A DNA stretch of 64,000 nucleotides from Paenibacillus caui (GCF_019904135.1 NZ_JAIOGQ010000002.1:1-64000), one strand, 5' to 3'. Counted from the first letter of the stretch, positions 18,125 to 27,984 are shown. Numbers and translations: made by a program. Notes: generated from the letters alone by a model not told the origin.

Positions 18125-19600
18125 TCAGGTACCGCAATAGGTTCGGTATGGACAGGCCGTTGGCTCTGGCTGTCTGGAGTATTCAGCCTGTTCAGGAGAG
18201 TACTCGTAAGGGCGCGAAACAACATCGAGAAACCGCTCCATCACGCTGTAATCTCCTTGTTTCACCGCGGCCTCTAACGCCTCTTCTACCCGGTGGTTAC
18301 GAGGGATCACGGCGGGATTGCTGCTTCGCATCAACTGATGCGAGGCGTCTGTTCCTTCCTGCTGCCTGCCTAGTCTGGCCTGCCAAAGCTCATGCCACTG
18401 AGCAAATTCCGTGGATCCAAACAGGGCCGTATCCTCCTTCTTATCAAAAGTTAAGGCAAGGAAGGTATTGGTATAGTCCGCGCGATGCTTATACATCAAA
18501 CTGAGGAGGCCTTTAATAAGGGGTTCATCCTGCGGATCTTCATTAAAGATGCCCAGTTTTGCCCTCATGCCCGCGAGCCAATTACGGTGATATAGCTCGG
18601 TAAAATCTGAAATCGCATCCTCGGCAAGCTCGATAGCCTGCGCCTCGTCCGCATGCAGCAGCGGCAAGAGTGTTTCTGCAAATCTCGCGAGATTCCAAGC
18701 CGCAATTTGGGGCTGATTGCCATAGGCATAGCGGCCATGAATGTCAATGGAACTGAATACCGTTGCCGGGTCATAGACATCCATGAAGGCGCAGGGACCA
18801 TAATCAATGGTCTCTCCGCTAAGGGTCATATTGTCTGTGTTCATCACCCCATGAATAAAGCCGACGAGCTGCCACTGTGCAATCAGCACGGCCTGACGCT
18901 TGATCACTTCCTGAAGCAGCGCAAGATAGCGGTTCCCATCAGCGGAGGCTTCCGGATAATGTCTCTGCAACGTGTAATCAGCCAGCGCCCGAAGGTCCTC
19001 TTCAGTGCCCCATTTTGCAGCGTATTGAAAGGTTCCGACGCGCAAATGACTGGCCGCTACACGGGTCAGCACGGCACCGGGCAGCTCGGTTTCGCGGATG
19101 ATCGACTCGCCTGTCGTCACCACCGCCAGGCTGCGCGTAGTCGCAATACCAAGCGCGTGCATGGCTTCGCTGATGATGTATTCGCGCAGCATCGGACCAA
19201 GTGCCGCCCGGCCATCGCCTCTGCGGGAGTATGGCGTCCTGCCAGAACCCTTAAGCTGAATATCAACCCGCTCAACTTGGGGAGTAATCTGTTCGCCAAT
19301 GAGCAGAGCCCGGCCGTCCCCTAACATGGTAAAATGCCCGAATTGATGCCCTGCATATGCTTGAGCAAGAGGCAAAGCGCCTTCGGGAATCCGGTTGCCA
19401 GCAAGCGCGGCTACGCCATCAGTGCTTTGAATCGCTTGAATGTCCAGCCCCAGGGATGTTGCCAAAGAATCATTAAGAATGATCAACTTTGGCGATTTTA
19501 CTGGAGTTGGGGCTTGCCTTGTAAAAAATAATTCCGGCAGACGAGCATAACTGTTGTCGAAGTTCCATCCTGCTACAAATGTTGCTTTTTCCTCTGTCAT
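18125..19600 (-). CDS. selO: SelO (YdiU/UPF0061) protein adenylyltransferase
   Basis: About 491 residues, the usual SelO length. SelO is a pseudokinase-fold enzyme that transfers AMP to Ser, Thr or Tyr of proteins, affecting redox metabolism. Family signatures are visible: [63 protein letters not shown], and the metal-site region [23 protein letters not shown]. The C-terminus CPYRTYCGT carries an ordinary Cys where animal SelO has selenocysteine. The start at ATG 19600 follows GGAG; the family begins nearby. It forms its own transcription unit with a terminator. Confidence 0.93.
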   Translation of the reverse strand: MTEEKATFVAGWNFDNSYARLPELFFTRQAPTPVKSPKLIILNDSLATSLGLDIQAIQSTDGVAALAGNRIPEGALPLAQAYAGHQFGHFTMLGDGRALLIGEQITPQVERVDIQLKGSGRTPYSRRGDGRAALGPMLREYIISEAMHALGIATTRSLAVVTTGESIIRETELPGAVLTRVAASHLRVGTFQYAAKWGTEEDLRALADYTLQRHYPEASADGNRYLALLQEVIKRQAVLIAQWQLVGFIHGVMNTDNMTLSGETIDYGPCAFMDVYDPATVFSSIDIHGRYAYGNQPQIAAWNLARFAETLLPLLHADEAQAIELAEDAISDFTELYHRNWLAGMRAKLGIFNEDPQDEPLIKGLLSLMYKHRADYTNTFLALTFDKKEDTALFGSTEFAQWHELWQARLGRQQEGTDASHQLMRSSNPAVIPRNHRVEEALEAAVKQGDYSVMERFLDVVSRPYEYSPEQAEYSRQPEPTACPYRTYCGT

Positions 19601-19834
19601 GGTATCTCCATTTTTCATTATGATATTTTGCCCGTTAGTGTTTGCTTCTGCCCATTAATTATACACTCCATCGCCATAATGGCGTAACCATCCCCTAATG
19701 TATACTTGACTTTCGGCTTAACGGAGCAAGAAAGTGCGTTGCTCCTTCTTCTTAGCATCGTTCTGACAACTGGCAACACGAAATCTCCTTCAAAAGCTAG
19801 ACAGTTAAACAAAGAAACCGGATGAAGATTTAAG

Positions 19835-19863
19835 CAAAAAAGGAGCCGCCTGAAGGCAGCTCC
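19835..19863 (-). terminator. Terminator of asd
   Basis: GGAGC and GGC pair across a short loop (CCGCC TGA GGC AGCTCC) and six T follow on the minus strand, 24 bases after the asd stop. The 285-base gap up to selO (19601-19886) holds only this and no gene I can support. Confidence 0.85.
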
Positions 19864-19886
19864 TGCATCAAAGTTCCCGCTGAATT

Positions 19887-20972
19887 TTACTTGGCCTGAA
19901 TATACCCTTCCGCTTTAAGCAGTTCGGCAATCAGAACAGCACCGCCTGCTGCTCCGCGCAATGTATTGTGCGACAATCCTACAAATTTGTAGTCGTAAAT
20001 GGAATCCTCACGCAATCGGCCGGCTGAAACGCCCATTCCGCCCTCAATGTCACGGTCCAGTTTCGTCTGCGGTCTGTTCTCTTCTTCAAAATAAGTGATG
20101 AACTGTTTTGGCGCGCTTGGCAGACCAAGCTCCTGCGGCCGTCCTTTGAATTGCAGCCAGCGATCCAGAATTTCTTCTTTCGAAGGTTTGTTCTCGAACG
20201 AGACAAATACGGTAGCCAAATGTCCATCCGTTACGGGTACGCGAATACACTGCGTTGTAATCAATGGAGCGCTGGCTTTGATAATTTCGCCATTTACAAT
20301 GCTGCCCCATATGCGCAATGGCTCCTGCTCGCTTTTTTCTTCCTCGCCGCCGATATAAGGGATAACATTATCTAACATTTCAGGCCAATCGGTAAAGTTT
20401 TTCCCGGCGCCGGAAATCGCTTGATACGTCGAGGCAACCACTTTGGTTGGTTTGTAATCCAGCAATGCATGAAGGGCAGGCACATAGCTTTGAATAGAGC
20501 AATTGGGCTTAACGGCAATAAATCCGGTCTTGGTTCCAAGCCGCTTTCTCTGGGCAGCAATCACTTCAATATGCCCTGGATTAATTTCCGGAATGACCAT
20601 CGGAACGTCAGGCGTCCAGCGGTGAGCCGAATTATTGGAAATAACGGGCGTACCTGTTTTGGCATATGCCTCTTCCAACGCTTGAATCTCATTCTTTTTC
20701 ATATCAACGGCACAAAAAATAAAATCGACCTGACCGGCAACCTCCTCGACTTTCGAAGCATCCTGAACGACGATATTTTTGACATCTTCAGGAATTGGGC
20801 CAGATAACTTCCATCTTCCCTGCACAGATTCTTCATAAGTTTTGCCTGCCGATTTGCTGCTTGCTGCAATGGCCGTTACCTTAAACCAGGGATGCTGATC
20901 GAGCAGCTGAACAAAGCGCTGGCCAACCATCCCCGTTCCTCCAACAATACCGACTTTCAGTTTTTCAGTCAT
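19887..20972 (-). CDS. asd: Aspartate-semialdehyde dehydrogenase
   Basis: A 361-residue NADPH enzyme that reduces aspartyl phosphate to aspartate semialdehyde, the branch point to lysine, diaminopimelate, threonine and methionine. The N-terminal Rossmann motif GIVGGTGMVGQRFV is followed by the active-site cysteine in VKPNCSIQSY (Cys158) and a late His region (VPVTDGHLATVFV). Length and the NCSIQ motif fit the archaeal/fungal-type branch rather than the 330-residue E. coli/B. subtilis type with 'NCST'. The gene is preceded by a T-box leader with its own promoter, so it is switched by tRNA charging. GAAAGGATTTGAATACG lies before ATG 20972. Confidence 0.95.
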   Translation of the reverse strand: MTEKLKVGIVGGTGMVGQRFVQLLDQHPWFKVTAIAASSKSAGKTYEESVQGRWKLSGPIPEDVKNIVVQDASKVEEVAGQVDFIFCAVDMKKNEIQALEEAYAKTGTPVISNNSAHRWTPDVPMVIPEINPGHIEVIAAQRKRLGTKTGFIAVKPNCSIQSYVPALHALLDYKPTKVVASTYQAISGAGKNFTDWPEMLDNVIPYIGGEEEKSEQEPLRIWGSIVNGEIIKASAPLITTQCIRVPVTDGHLATVFVSFENKPSKEEILDRWLQFKGRPQELGLPSAPKQFITYFEEENRPQTKLDRDIEGGMGVSAGRLREDSIYDYKFVGLSHNTLRGAAGGAVLIAELLKAEGYIQAK

Positions 20973-21065
20973 TCGTATTCAAATCCTTTCAATGGCTATT
21001 TTAAATTAGTTCTCGATAGTTTAATTTAGTGTACCGTATGCCGAATGTGTGCTGCTTTTTCCTAT

Positions 21066-21366
21066 GCAAAAATAAAAATCCCACCCCCAAGACTTTAGTC
21101 TCAGGGACGAGATTGTATACTCGCGGTACCACCCCAAATTCACTAATATGTCGCCATATTAGCCTCTTTAAGTACGGCATTGCAGCGCAATGCTTATACT
21201 CTAGCTCTGTAACAGGAGCTCCTGTCACGCCATCCCCTTGTATAGGTTCCGATGTGCTGCTCTGAGACTTTCTTCAATAAATAATCCTTTACTCCTTTTC
21301 AGCTGCCGGAGCTCTCTGTCCAAAGAATCCAATTATTTACTCTTCTCTTCATCGCATTTAAACGTT
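21066..21366 (-). promoter_or_regulatory. T-box leader of asd
   Basis: On the minus strand the T-box core GGGTGGTACCGCG lies at 21122-21134. It is followed by an intrinsic terminator at 21079-21107 (TCCC..AGACT / AGTCT..GGGA) with a T-rich tail at 21068-21078. Stem I upstream shows the AGTA element, the AGAGAGC and GGCAGCTGAAAA distal elements, and a basal CGATG / CATCG helix. Uncharged cognate tRNA would pair with the T-box core and favour the antiterminator. The specifier codon lies in the TTGAAGAAAG region near 21285-21295; Lys (AAG or AAA) would fit the pathway but I cannot fix the register. Confidence 0.88.
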
Positions 21367-21372
21367 GTGATT

Positions 21373-21401
21373 ATAATATCAAATAACCATTGTGAGGTAA
21401 A
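21373..21401 (-). promoter_or_regulatory. Promoter of the asd T-box transcript
   Basis: TTTACC (21396-21401) and TATTAT (21373-21378) are 17 bases apart on the minus strand; an overlapping TATAAT is at 21370-21375. Transcription would begin just before Stem I. The rest of the 629-base gap 20973-21601 (from about 21433) is A/T-rich sequence in which I see only the ribosome site of the GH32 gene. Confidence 0.65.
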
Positions 21402-21601
21402 CAACATTTTTGTGAAAAAATATTACATTTGAAAAATAACTGTCCAACAGCTAGCCATTATCGTGTCCACGTTCCCCTCTACGCAATTTATGTTTCTTCT
21501 CACTTATATTAGTTAACACACTAAACTTTAATATTAATTTTACTTAAGTGGCTGACGATATACTCAAATATAACTTTTAGGATAGAGAAGGTGGTATTGT
21601 T

Positions 21602-23944
21602 TTGGGGAAAAAAGTTAAATCAGGCATTGTCATGATCATTTTCGTTGTCTTCATTCTGGCCAACTCTGTGCCAACTTTTTCGGCTTCGTTTCAACCATTG
21701 GGCAACGAGATCATCCATCAATGGAAATTCGATGAAGGAACGGGGCGGAACGTCTTCGACAGCGCGAAGGGGACGACCGGCATGCTTCAGTACGTGTTGT
21801 CATCCAGAGGGAAAAATCCCGAATGGCGGCCGGGCGTCAATAACGGGGCGCTGCTGTTCGACGGGTACTCGACGTGGCTGGACATCGCTCCGAATGAAGC
21901 GACCGTCCCGGGTGGTTCATTCAGCATCGAAACATGGATCGCCCCGCGCGCCTATGAATGGGGGGATCAAGGGTATTCTTCGGTGATCGTCAACCAGCAC
22001 AATGAAACGGAAAAAAAGGGATATCTTCTTGGTCTTGGCCGTCATGGATATGTGACCTTCCAGATCGGTTTGAATGACGGCAACTGGTACGAGCTGTGGT
22101 CGCCCGCCGGGAAGATCGCCCCGAAAAACAAGTGGACGCATGTCGTTGCGGTGTTTGATCAGCCGATGAGCATCATGAGGCTTTACCTGGACGGAGACCT
22201 GGTCGCAACCAAACCCGTCCCCGTCAACAGCTGGTATGTTCCTGCGGCCGATCAGCCGCTTCGCATCGGCAAGCACAACCAGGCGACAGCCGTTACGGGC
22301 CCCTTTCAGGCCAATATGTTCAACGGATTAATCGATGACCTTACGATATACAATCAAGTCGTATTCGAACCTGATATGGAAATGGAGATGGAGCGCGTTC
22401 GGCAAGCGCACGGCGGTCAATTGCCGTCGCCGGATTTGCGTTTTAACCGGACGATCTACGATGGAGATCCTTATCGGCCGCAGTATCATTTCACGGCGCC
22501 CAACCATTGGATGAACGAGCCTCATGCGCCGTTTTATTACAATGGAAAATATCATCTGTTTTATCAGTTCAACCCGTTCGGACCTTTCTGGCATCAAATC
22601 CATTGGGGGCACGCGGTTAGCGGCGACATGATGCACTGGGAGGATGCGCCGATCGCGCTAGCCCCGTCGGAAGAGATGGCGGCCCGCGACGGAGTGTGGT
22701 CAGGCAGCGCCAGTTTCGACAGCAATGGTAATCCCGTTCTTTTTTATACGGCAGGACATGATGACTGGACTCCAAACCAAATGACGGGAATCGCCCGCCC
22801 ATCCGATTTGACCGATGTAAACTTGCAAAATTGGAATATGAAAGCAGAGCCCGTCACAATCCAAGCCGCGGGACTTCAAACATCCAAAGGTCCCGTCATG
22901 TTCGGACAGTTCCGCGATCCGTTCGTATGGAAAGAGGGAAATACGTGGTACCAACTTGTCGGTTCAGGCGTCGAAGGAGTCGGAGGAACAGCGCTTCTGT
23001 ATACTTCGAGCGATATGGAAAACTGGACGTACCAGAAGGAGCTGTTCGTTGGCGATAAATCGATTTATCCCAAGACGGGTGATGTCTGGGAAATGCCGTC
23101 CCTCACTCCGGTGACCAACCCGGCAACGGGCGAAACGAAGCATCTTTTCATGATCTGCCCGTATTTCACTTCGCCAAGCCCGTACGCGGCGAGATATACC
23201 TTTTATTGGATCGGGCACTGGGATGCCGGTTCGCTGACGTTCACGCCGGACCATGCCGAACCGAGAATATTCGATTACGGCGAGCATTTGACGGGCGCTC
23301 AAGCATTCATCGCCCCGAACAATCGGACGATTGTCACCGATATCATTCAAGACCGGCGTTCCGAACAAGAAAAATTCGACTCCGGCTGGGCTCATGGCGC
23401 GGGACTGCCGCTGCAGCTATTTTTGAAAGACAGTGCGACCCTTGGGGTTCGACCGGTTGACGAAACGCAGAACGCTCGCGAAAGCCTCCTGGTCGATCTG
23501 CAAAACGTAACGACGCAGGAAGCCAACAATGCGTTGTCTTCCGTTCAAAGCGACTTGCTTGAAATCGAGGTGACCCTCGATGTGAGCGGGACAAGGCACT
23601 CGGGCGTCAAAGTGTTGAAGGCTCCGGATGTGGCGGAAGAAACCTTCATCCTCTACAACAACGACACGCAGACGATCAATGTCGACCGCGGCCGTTCGAG
23701 CCTGCACCCGTCAATTGAAAAAGGAGTTCAGGGCGGTCCGCTGGCCCTTCAAAACAACAAAATCAATCTTCGGATCTTTGTCGACAAATCGATGCTTGAA
23801 GTGTTCGCGGGCGAAACGAAGAGCATCTCGGTGCGCGTGTTCCCGATGCTCGCCGAATCGAAAGGCGTGGAGATTTACGGAATTGACGGGCTCCCTCATG
23901 TCGATTCGCTGCGGGTATGGCAAATGAAACGTACCGTAGACTGA
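21602..23944 (+). CDS. Secreted GH32 fructan-active enzyme with N-terminal LamG-type domain
   Basis: A 780-residue protein starting at TTG 21602 (AGAAGGTGG seven bases before). Residues 1-27 are a signal peptide. Residues 38-255 form a LamG/concanavalin-like domain (IIHQWKFDEGTG, FSIETWIAP, NMFNGLIDDLTIYN), probably carbohydrate binding. From about 285 it is glycoside hydrolase family 32 (RPQYHFTAPNHWM..., five-bladed propeller) with a C-terminal beta-sandwich (LRIFVDKSMLEVFAGETKSIS). GH32 hydrolyses fructans such as levan, inulin or sucrose. The nucleophile motif is odd: WMNEPHA instead of WMNDPNG, so Glu306 replaces Asp. FRDPF (Asp439) is normal; the acid/base motif is WEMP rather than WECP (Glu497). 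No sugar transporter is adjacent. Confidence 0.85.
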   Translation: MGKKVKSGIVMIIFVVFILANSVPTFSASFQPLGNEIIHQWKFDEGTGRNVFDSAKGTTGMLQYVLSSRGKNPEWRPGVNNGALLFDGYSTWLDIAPNEATVPGGSFSIETWIAPRAYEWGDQGYSSVIVNQHNETEKKGYLLGLGRHGYVTFQIGLNDGNWYELWSPAGKIAPKNKWTHVVAVFDQPMSIMRLYLDGDLVATKPVPVNSWYVPAADQPLRIGKHNQATAVTGPFQANMFNGLIDDLTIYNQVVFEPDMEMEMERVRQAHGGQLPSPDLRFNRTIYDGDPYRPQYHFTAPNHWMNEPHAPFYYNGKYHLFYQFNPFGPFWHQIHWGHAVSGDMMHWEDAPIALAPSEEMAARDGVWSGSASFDSNGNPVLFYTAGHDDWTPNQMTGIARPSDLTDVNLQNWNMKAEPVTIQAAGLQTSKGPVMFGQFRDPFVWKEGNTWYQLVGSGVEGVGGTALLYTSSDMENWTYQKELFVGDKSIYPKTGDVWEMPSLTPVTNPATGETKHLFMICPYFTSPSPYAARYTFYWIGHWDAGSLTFTPDHAEPRIFDYGEHLTGAQAFIAPNNRTIVTDIIQDRRSEQEKFDSGWAHGAGLPLQLFLKDSATLGVRPVDETQNARESLLVDLQNVTTQEANNALSSVQSDLLEIEVTLDVSGTRHSGVKVLKAPDVAEETFILYNNDTQTINVDRGRSSLHPSIEKGVQGGPLALQNNKINLRIFVDKSMLEVFAGETKSISVRVFPMLAESKGVEIYGIDGLPHVDSLRVWQMKRTVD

Positions 23945-23947
23945 GAC

Positions 23948-24214
23948 AGTGCAAAAAATATAATGAGTTAGGCGGCCTTGGTCCTGAATTCCATGGGACT
24001 GAGGCCGTTTAGTTTTGCCTGCAATTGAACGGGCATATTTCTTCCTTTTTTCTGCGGATCACCGATTGGATTCCTTTTAGTTTCATAAGGCGTTGTACTC
24101 GTGCTCTATATTGTAATTTAGGCATGAAAAAGCTCCCCTCTCAGCAGCAGGTTTCATTATTTGGCCTGTCTACCTTAAGGGGAGCATATCATTAGCGGGA
24201 CAGCCTTTTGTACA
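23948..24214 (-). mobile_element. Internally deleted IS3-family (IS150-like) element
   Basis: About 267 bases. On the minus strand a frame from ATG 24125 reads MPKLQYRARVQRLMKLKGIQSVIRRKKEE, typical of the start of an IS3 orfB transposase. It then jumps into VQLQAKLNGLSPMEFRTKAA in another frame (stop at 23968), the usual transposase C-terminus, so the whole DDE core is deleted. Imperfect ends (TGTACAAAAG and AGTGCAAAAA) face each other. A GCTCCCCT / AGGGGAGC hairpin at 24132-24185 belongs to the element. It begins four bases after the stop of the GH32 gene. It cannot move by itself. Confidence 0.7.
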
Positions 24215-24232
24215 TTTTATTTGAGGGTCTCT

Positions 24233-24808
24233 TCATTCATCGCTTGACCCAACCCTCTTGCGAAACAAACAGTAAATTAAGCTAAGAAGCACCAATGATA
24301 TCAACAGGCGCATAAAGTTGTCTTTCACATAAAACAGGTCGTGTCCAACCAGCGTCTCAATGGCTACAGAAGGAGCTTTTCCAATCAAAGACGCCAGCAG
24401 AAAATCCAGAAAGGCAATATTCGTAGCCGCAGCCGCGAAGGTAATGATCCCTGACGGGAGAAATGGAGTAAGCCGAGCCATGATTAACATATAAAATTTT
24501 CGTGTTCGATTCGCTCCATTTAAACGCCTTACCCATCTCCACGTATCGTTCTTCTTTGCGCTAAGCCTCTGGATGCCCTGGCGATACAGCCAAAATGAAA
24601 TCCCTGCGCCTATCGCCTCACCCGTTAATGAGATCGCGAAACCCGGTACAAGTCCAAACACAATGGCATTGGCGCCGGACAAGAACACGGAAGGAATGAC
24701 GCCAAGAACGCTGATCACAATATTAAGCATCAGGCTGGCAATAATAGCCCATCCTCCCATGTTCCTTAACCATTCCGCAAACTGTTCCGCCTGAAACCAA
24801 TCATCCAT
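24233..24808 (-). CDS. TVP38/TMEM64 (VTT domain) membrane protein
   Basis: About 191 residues with four to five membrane segments. The VTT/SNARE-associated core is visible: VIPSVFLSGANAIVFGLVPGFAISLTGEAIGAGISFWLYR followed by KFYMLIMARLTPFLPSGIITFAAAATNIAFLDFLLASLIGKAPS, with the family glycine and proline positions. DedA/VTT proteins are thought to scramble or flip lipids. Start at ATG 24808 behind AGAGGTG; the frame could begin at 24826 and overlap the gene upstream. It is the last gene of the copA transcript, 14 bases after the sirohaem-type protein. A second VTT protein lies at 52645. Confidence 0.85.
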   Translation of the reverse strand: MDDWFQAEQFAEWLRNMGGWAIIASLMLNIVISVLGVIPSVFLSGANAIVFGLVPGFAISLTGEAIGAGISFWLYRQGIQRLSAKKNDTWRWVRRLNGANRTRKFYMLIMARLTPFLPSGIITFAAAATNIAFLDFLLASLIGKAPSVAIETLVGHDLFYVKDNFMRLLISLVLLSLIYCLFRKRVGSSDE

Positions 24809-24822
24809 GTGCCCAGCACCTC

Positions 24823-25458
24823 TCAAATTATTCTTGCTGAGCTCCGGGCGACCTGCCGTAATTTTTCAGCCGTCTCCCGTTCAATAAATTTCGCAAACTT
24901 TTCTTTTTTCTTCCCATTGCTTTGGTAATGGCGGATCAGCCCTACAACTACCTTGATAAGATCGGCCGCAGAAACATCGGTCATGAATAGCAATCCAATC
25001 GTCGGTTTTAATGTCTTCGCTTCGCCACCGATGTAAATATGAAAGCGGTCCTTCATTTTTACAACGCCGATGTCTTTAAGAAGCGGCTCTCCAGTTGCGA
25101 GTCCGCAACCGGAGTAACCAATCTTGAGTGGACTTGGAGTTTCGTAGCCGGCAATCGCTTGATCGAGCTCCTTAGCAACCTGCATGCCGGCATCTTCCGC
25201 GCCCCTGCAGAAATTACAGGTGATCAAGCTTTTGGTGTAAAATCCTGCAGGGTGAATTTCAAGACCCGCTTCACGTAACTTCCCCTGAGCTTCTTGAACC
25301 CGATCTTCCTGCATTTCCACATAGAGCTGTTTAAATGTAGTCATTTCGATCTTGGCGTCTTCTCCGACAATTGAGCCAAGCACCGCCAGCTGCTCGGGTT
25401 TGAAAAGCGTTCCGCCTACCTCAAATCCAGGCGTAACTGCAAATTTCGCTGTCCCCAT
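24823..25458 (-). CDS. Small nitrite/sulfite-reductase-like (NIR_SIR) protein
   Basis: A 211-residue protein built from one ferredoxin-like half-domain (FKQLYVEMQEDRVQEAQGKLREAGLEIHP) and one NIR_SIR 4Fe-4S/sirohaem half-domain. Full nitrite or sulfite reductases are about twice as long. The metal motif is altered: the usual C-x5-C ... C-x3-C is replaced by CNFC (Cys81, Cys84) and a single Cys118 in YSGCGLATGEP, where the last cysteine, normally the bridge to sirohaem, is Thr. It may hold an Fe-S cluster without sirohaem or have another task. It lies between copA and the VTT gene with 35- and 14-base gaps, so it is likely co-transcribed with copper export. Confidence 0.72.
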   Translation of the reverse strand: MGTAKFAVTPGFEVGGTLFKPEQLAVLGSIVGEDAKIEMTTFKQLYVEMQEDRVQEAQGKLREAGLEIHPAGFYTKSLITCNFCRGAEDAGMQVAKELDQAIAGYETPSPLKIGYSGCGLATGEPLLKDIGVVKMKDRFHIYIGGEAKTLKPTIGLLFMTDVSAADLIKVVVGLIRHYQSNGKKKEKFAKFIERETAEKLRQVARSSARII

Positions 25459-25493
25459 CGTTATCTTCCTCTCCCTTGATTTTCATCTCTCGG

Positions 25494-27929
25494 TTACACC
25501 TTCATACGCTGCAAGCGAAGCGCATTTAAGACGACGGATACAGAGCTGAGTGCCATGGCAGCTCCGGCAACCCAAGGGGCAAGAAGGCCAATGGCGGCAA
25601 TCGGGATCCCAATGGAGTTGTATGCGAGCGCCCAGAACAGATTTTGTCTGATATTGCTCATCGTGCGGCGGCTCATCTCAATCGCCTCGGGGATACTGTT
25701 CAGATCCCCCCGCATGAGCGTCACATCGGCAGCTTCCATGGCCACGTCTGTGCCTGTGCCTACCGCCATGCCGATGTCCGCCATCGCGAGCGCAGGCGCG
25801 TCGTTGATTCCGTCCCCGACCATCGCTACTTTTTTGCCCTGATTCTGAAGCTTCTTCACTTCTTCCGCTTTGCCTTCCGGCAGCACCTCTGCCAAGACAT
25901 GCTCAATACCTGCCTGCTTGGCAATCGCTGCTGCGGTGCGGGCATTGTCGCCGGTGATCATAATGACCTGGACGCCCATTTGCTTCAGACGTTCCACGGC
26001 TTCTTTCGAAGTCTCCTTGATCGTATCTGCTACTGCAACGAGCCCTGCATACTGGCGATCCACGGCGACAAGCATCGCCGTCTTTCCGGACTCTTCAAGC
26101 TGCTCCATCATGGCAATTGCAGGTTCAAACGCAATATTGTATTTTCCCATCAGCTTGCGGGTACCGGCAAGGATTTCTTTGCCTTCTACCAAGGCGCGGA
26201 TGCCGAAGCCGGGAATCGCTTCGAATTCATCTGCGGCGGGCAGTTCAATCCCTTTTTCGATAATGCCAGTTACGATGGCTTCTGCCAGCGGGTGTTCCGA
26301 ATTTTTCTCGGCGGCGCCGACCCATCTTAAGAACGAGGCTTCGTCACCGGACTCGACTACAACATCCGTAAGCTCCGGCTTGCCTTTCGTAACCGTTCCG
26401 GTTTTATCGAGAATAATCGTATCGATCCGGTGGGTGGCCTCCAAGTGTTCCCCGCCTTTAAACAGCACGCCAAGTTCCGCAGCCCGGCCTGATCCGGCCA
26501 TAATGGAAGTTGGGGTCGCAAGTCCGAGCGCGCATGGGCAAGCAATAACCAGAATGGCGATACCCACTTCAAGGGCGTTCGCAAATTGTCCCGGTGTAAT
26601 GAAGAAGTACCACACGAGGAAGGCCACGGCCGAAATCGCAACGACAATCGGCACAAAGATGCCTGAGATCACATCCGCAACCCTTTGGATAGGAGCTTTG
26701 GAGCCTTGGGCCTCTTCCACCACTTTAATAATTTGGGCGAGCGCCGTTTCTTTCCCGACCTTGGTTGCTTGAATCCGCAGCAATCCGTTCTTGTTCACCG
26801 TGGCTCCTATTACCGTGTCTCCGGCTCTTTTCTCAATCGGTAGGCTTTCTCCCGTCAACATCGATTCATCCACGGAGGAAACGCCATCAATGACCTGGCC
26901 ATCGACAGGTACTTTCTCTCCCGGTTTTACGATCACAATGTCCCCAGTCTCGACAGCTTCAATTGGCAGGCTGATCTCTTGTCCGTCTCGAACGACGAGC
27001 GCCGTTTTGGCCTGAAGTCCCATCAATGTTTTGATCGCTTCCGATGTGCGTCCTTTAGCCAATGCTTCAAACAATTTGCCCAGAATGACCAATGTGATCA
27101 GCACGGAGCTCGTTTCATAATACATGGCTGGTCCTTCATGGTGCATGCCGGCACCGGACCATACCCAATCGAGCGTCAAATAAAGACTATAGAAATAGGC
27201 TGCCGAGGTACCGAGTGCAACCAGTACGTCCATATTGGCGCTCTTGTTGCGTAAAGCCTTGTATGCCCCTACATAGAAGTGACCCCCAATGTAGAATTGA
27301 ACGGGCGTTGCCAGCGCAAGCTGGAACCATGGATTCATGAACAGTTCCGGCATCCAGATCCAGGAGGCAAATGAGAAATGGCTGACCATGGACCAAAGCA
27401 GCGGCAGGGATAGCACGGCTGAAATGATAAACTTGCGTTTTTGCCTGGAAATTTCTTGTTTCCGGTGCTCTCCCGGATCCGCCTGCTCTTGTTTCGCTTC
27501 CGCCTTGTATCCGAGCTGGGCCACTTTGTTCTGCATATCGGGAACGGATAGGACTGCCGGATTATATTCAACATGTGCCGTTTCCAAGGCAAAGTTCACG
27601 TTCGCTTTGCTCACGCCCGGCAGTTTACTCAAGCCTTTTTCGATCCTGGCAGCGCATGCGGCGCAGGTCATCCCGGTAATTTGCAGATCGGCCGACTCTT
27701 TGACCGTGCCGTAACCAAGCTTCTCGATGCGTTCCTCCATTTGGGGAACCGCTACTTGCTTCGGATCATAAGTGACGGTTGCTCGCTCGAGGGCAAAATT
27801 CACATTGGCGTCCGTCACTCCCTCCATTTTCTTCAAACCTTTCTCGATTCGGTTCGCACACGCAGCACAAGTCATTCCCGTAATCTGCAAAGTTGTATGT
27901 TCGCTTGTTCGTGCTTCAGCCGTACTCAT
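25494..27929 (-). CDS. copA: Copper-exporting P1B-type ATPase
   Basis: About 811 residues. Two N-terminal heavy-metal domains each carry GMTCAAC (Cys21/24 and Cys89/92). The core has the transport motif CPC in [13 protein letters not shown], the phosphorylation site [12 protein letters not shown], the HP motif ([10 protein letters not shown]), [20 protein letters not shown] and the C-terminal [10 protein letters not shown]...[15 protein letters not shown], i.e. the P1B-1 (Cu+) signature. It pumps Cu+ out of the cytoplasm. AAGGG stands eight bases before ATG 27929 (ATG 27932 is also possible). A near-perfect CsoR operator overlaps its promoter, independent of the copZ terminator upstream. Confidence 0.95.
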   Translation of the reverse strand: MSTAEARTSEHTTLQITGMTCAACANRIEKGLKKMEGVTDANVNFALERATVTYDPKQVAVPQMEERIEKLGYGTVKESADLQITGMTCAACAARIEKGLSKLPGVSKANVNFALETAHVEYNPAVLSVPDMQNKVAQLGYKAEAKQEQADPGEHRKQEISRQKRKFIISAVLSLPLLWSMVSHFSFASWIWMPELFMNPWFQLALATPVQFYIGGHFYVGAYKALRNKSANMDVLVALGTSAAYFYSLYLTLDWVWSGAGMHHEGPAMYYETSSVLITLVILGKLFEALAKGRTSEAIKTLMGLQAKTALVVRDGQEISLPIEAVETGDIVIVKPGEKVPVDGQVIDGVSSVDESMLTGESLPIEKRAGDTVIGATVNKNGLLRIQATKVGKETALAQIIKVVEEAQGSKAPIQRVADVISGIFVPIVVAISAVAFLVWYFFITPGQFANALEVGIAILVIACPCALGLATPTSIMAGSGRAAELGVLFKGGEHLEATHRIDTIILDKTGTVTKGKPELTDVVVESGDEASFLRWVGAAEKNSEHPLAEAIVTGIIEKGIELPAADEFEAIPGFGIRALVEGKEILAGTRKLMGKYNIAFEPAIAMMEQLEESGKTAMLVAVDRQYAGLVAVADTIKETSKEAVERLKQMGVQVIMITGDNARTAAAIAKQAGIEHVLAEVLPEGKAEEVKKLQNQGKKVAMVGDGINDAPALAMADIGMAVGTGTDVAMEAADVTLMRGDLNSIPEAIEMSRRTMSNIRQNLFWALAYNSIGIPIAAIGLLAPWVAGAAMALSSVSVVLNALRLQRMKV

Positions 27930-27957
27930 CATAATCACCCTTATTTCATGGTTTATT

Positions 27958-27976
27958 TATACCCCATTAGGGTATA
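27958..27976 (-). promoter_or_regulatory. CsoR-type copper operator before copA
   Basis: TATACCC-CATTA-GGGTATA is a perfect inverted repeat with the G/C-rich core known for CsoR boxes of copZA operons. On the minus strand its last bases overlap a TATAAA -10-like element, 30 bases before copA, so binding would block transcription until Cu+ is present. Confidence 0.8.
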
Positions 27977-27984
27977 TGAATCTG

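Noticed and set aside
19618-19812. A 64-codon minus-strand frame between selO and asd
   Set aside because: No ribosome site and no recognisable sequence; treated as non-coding.
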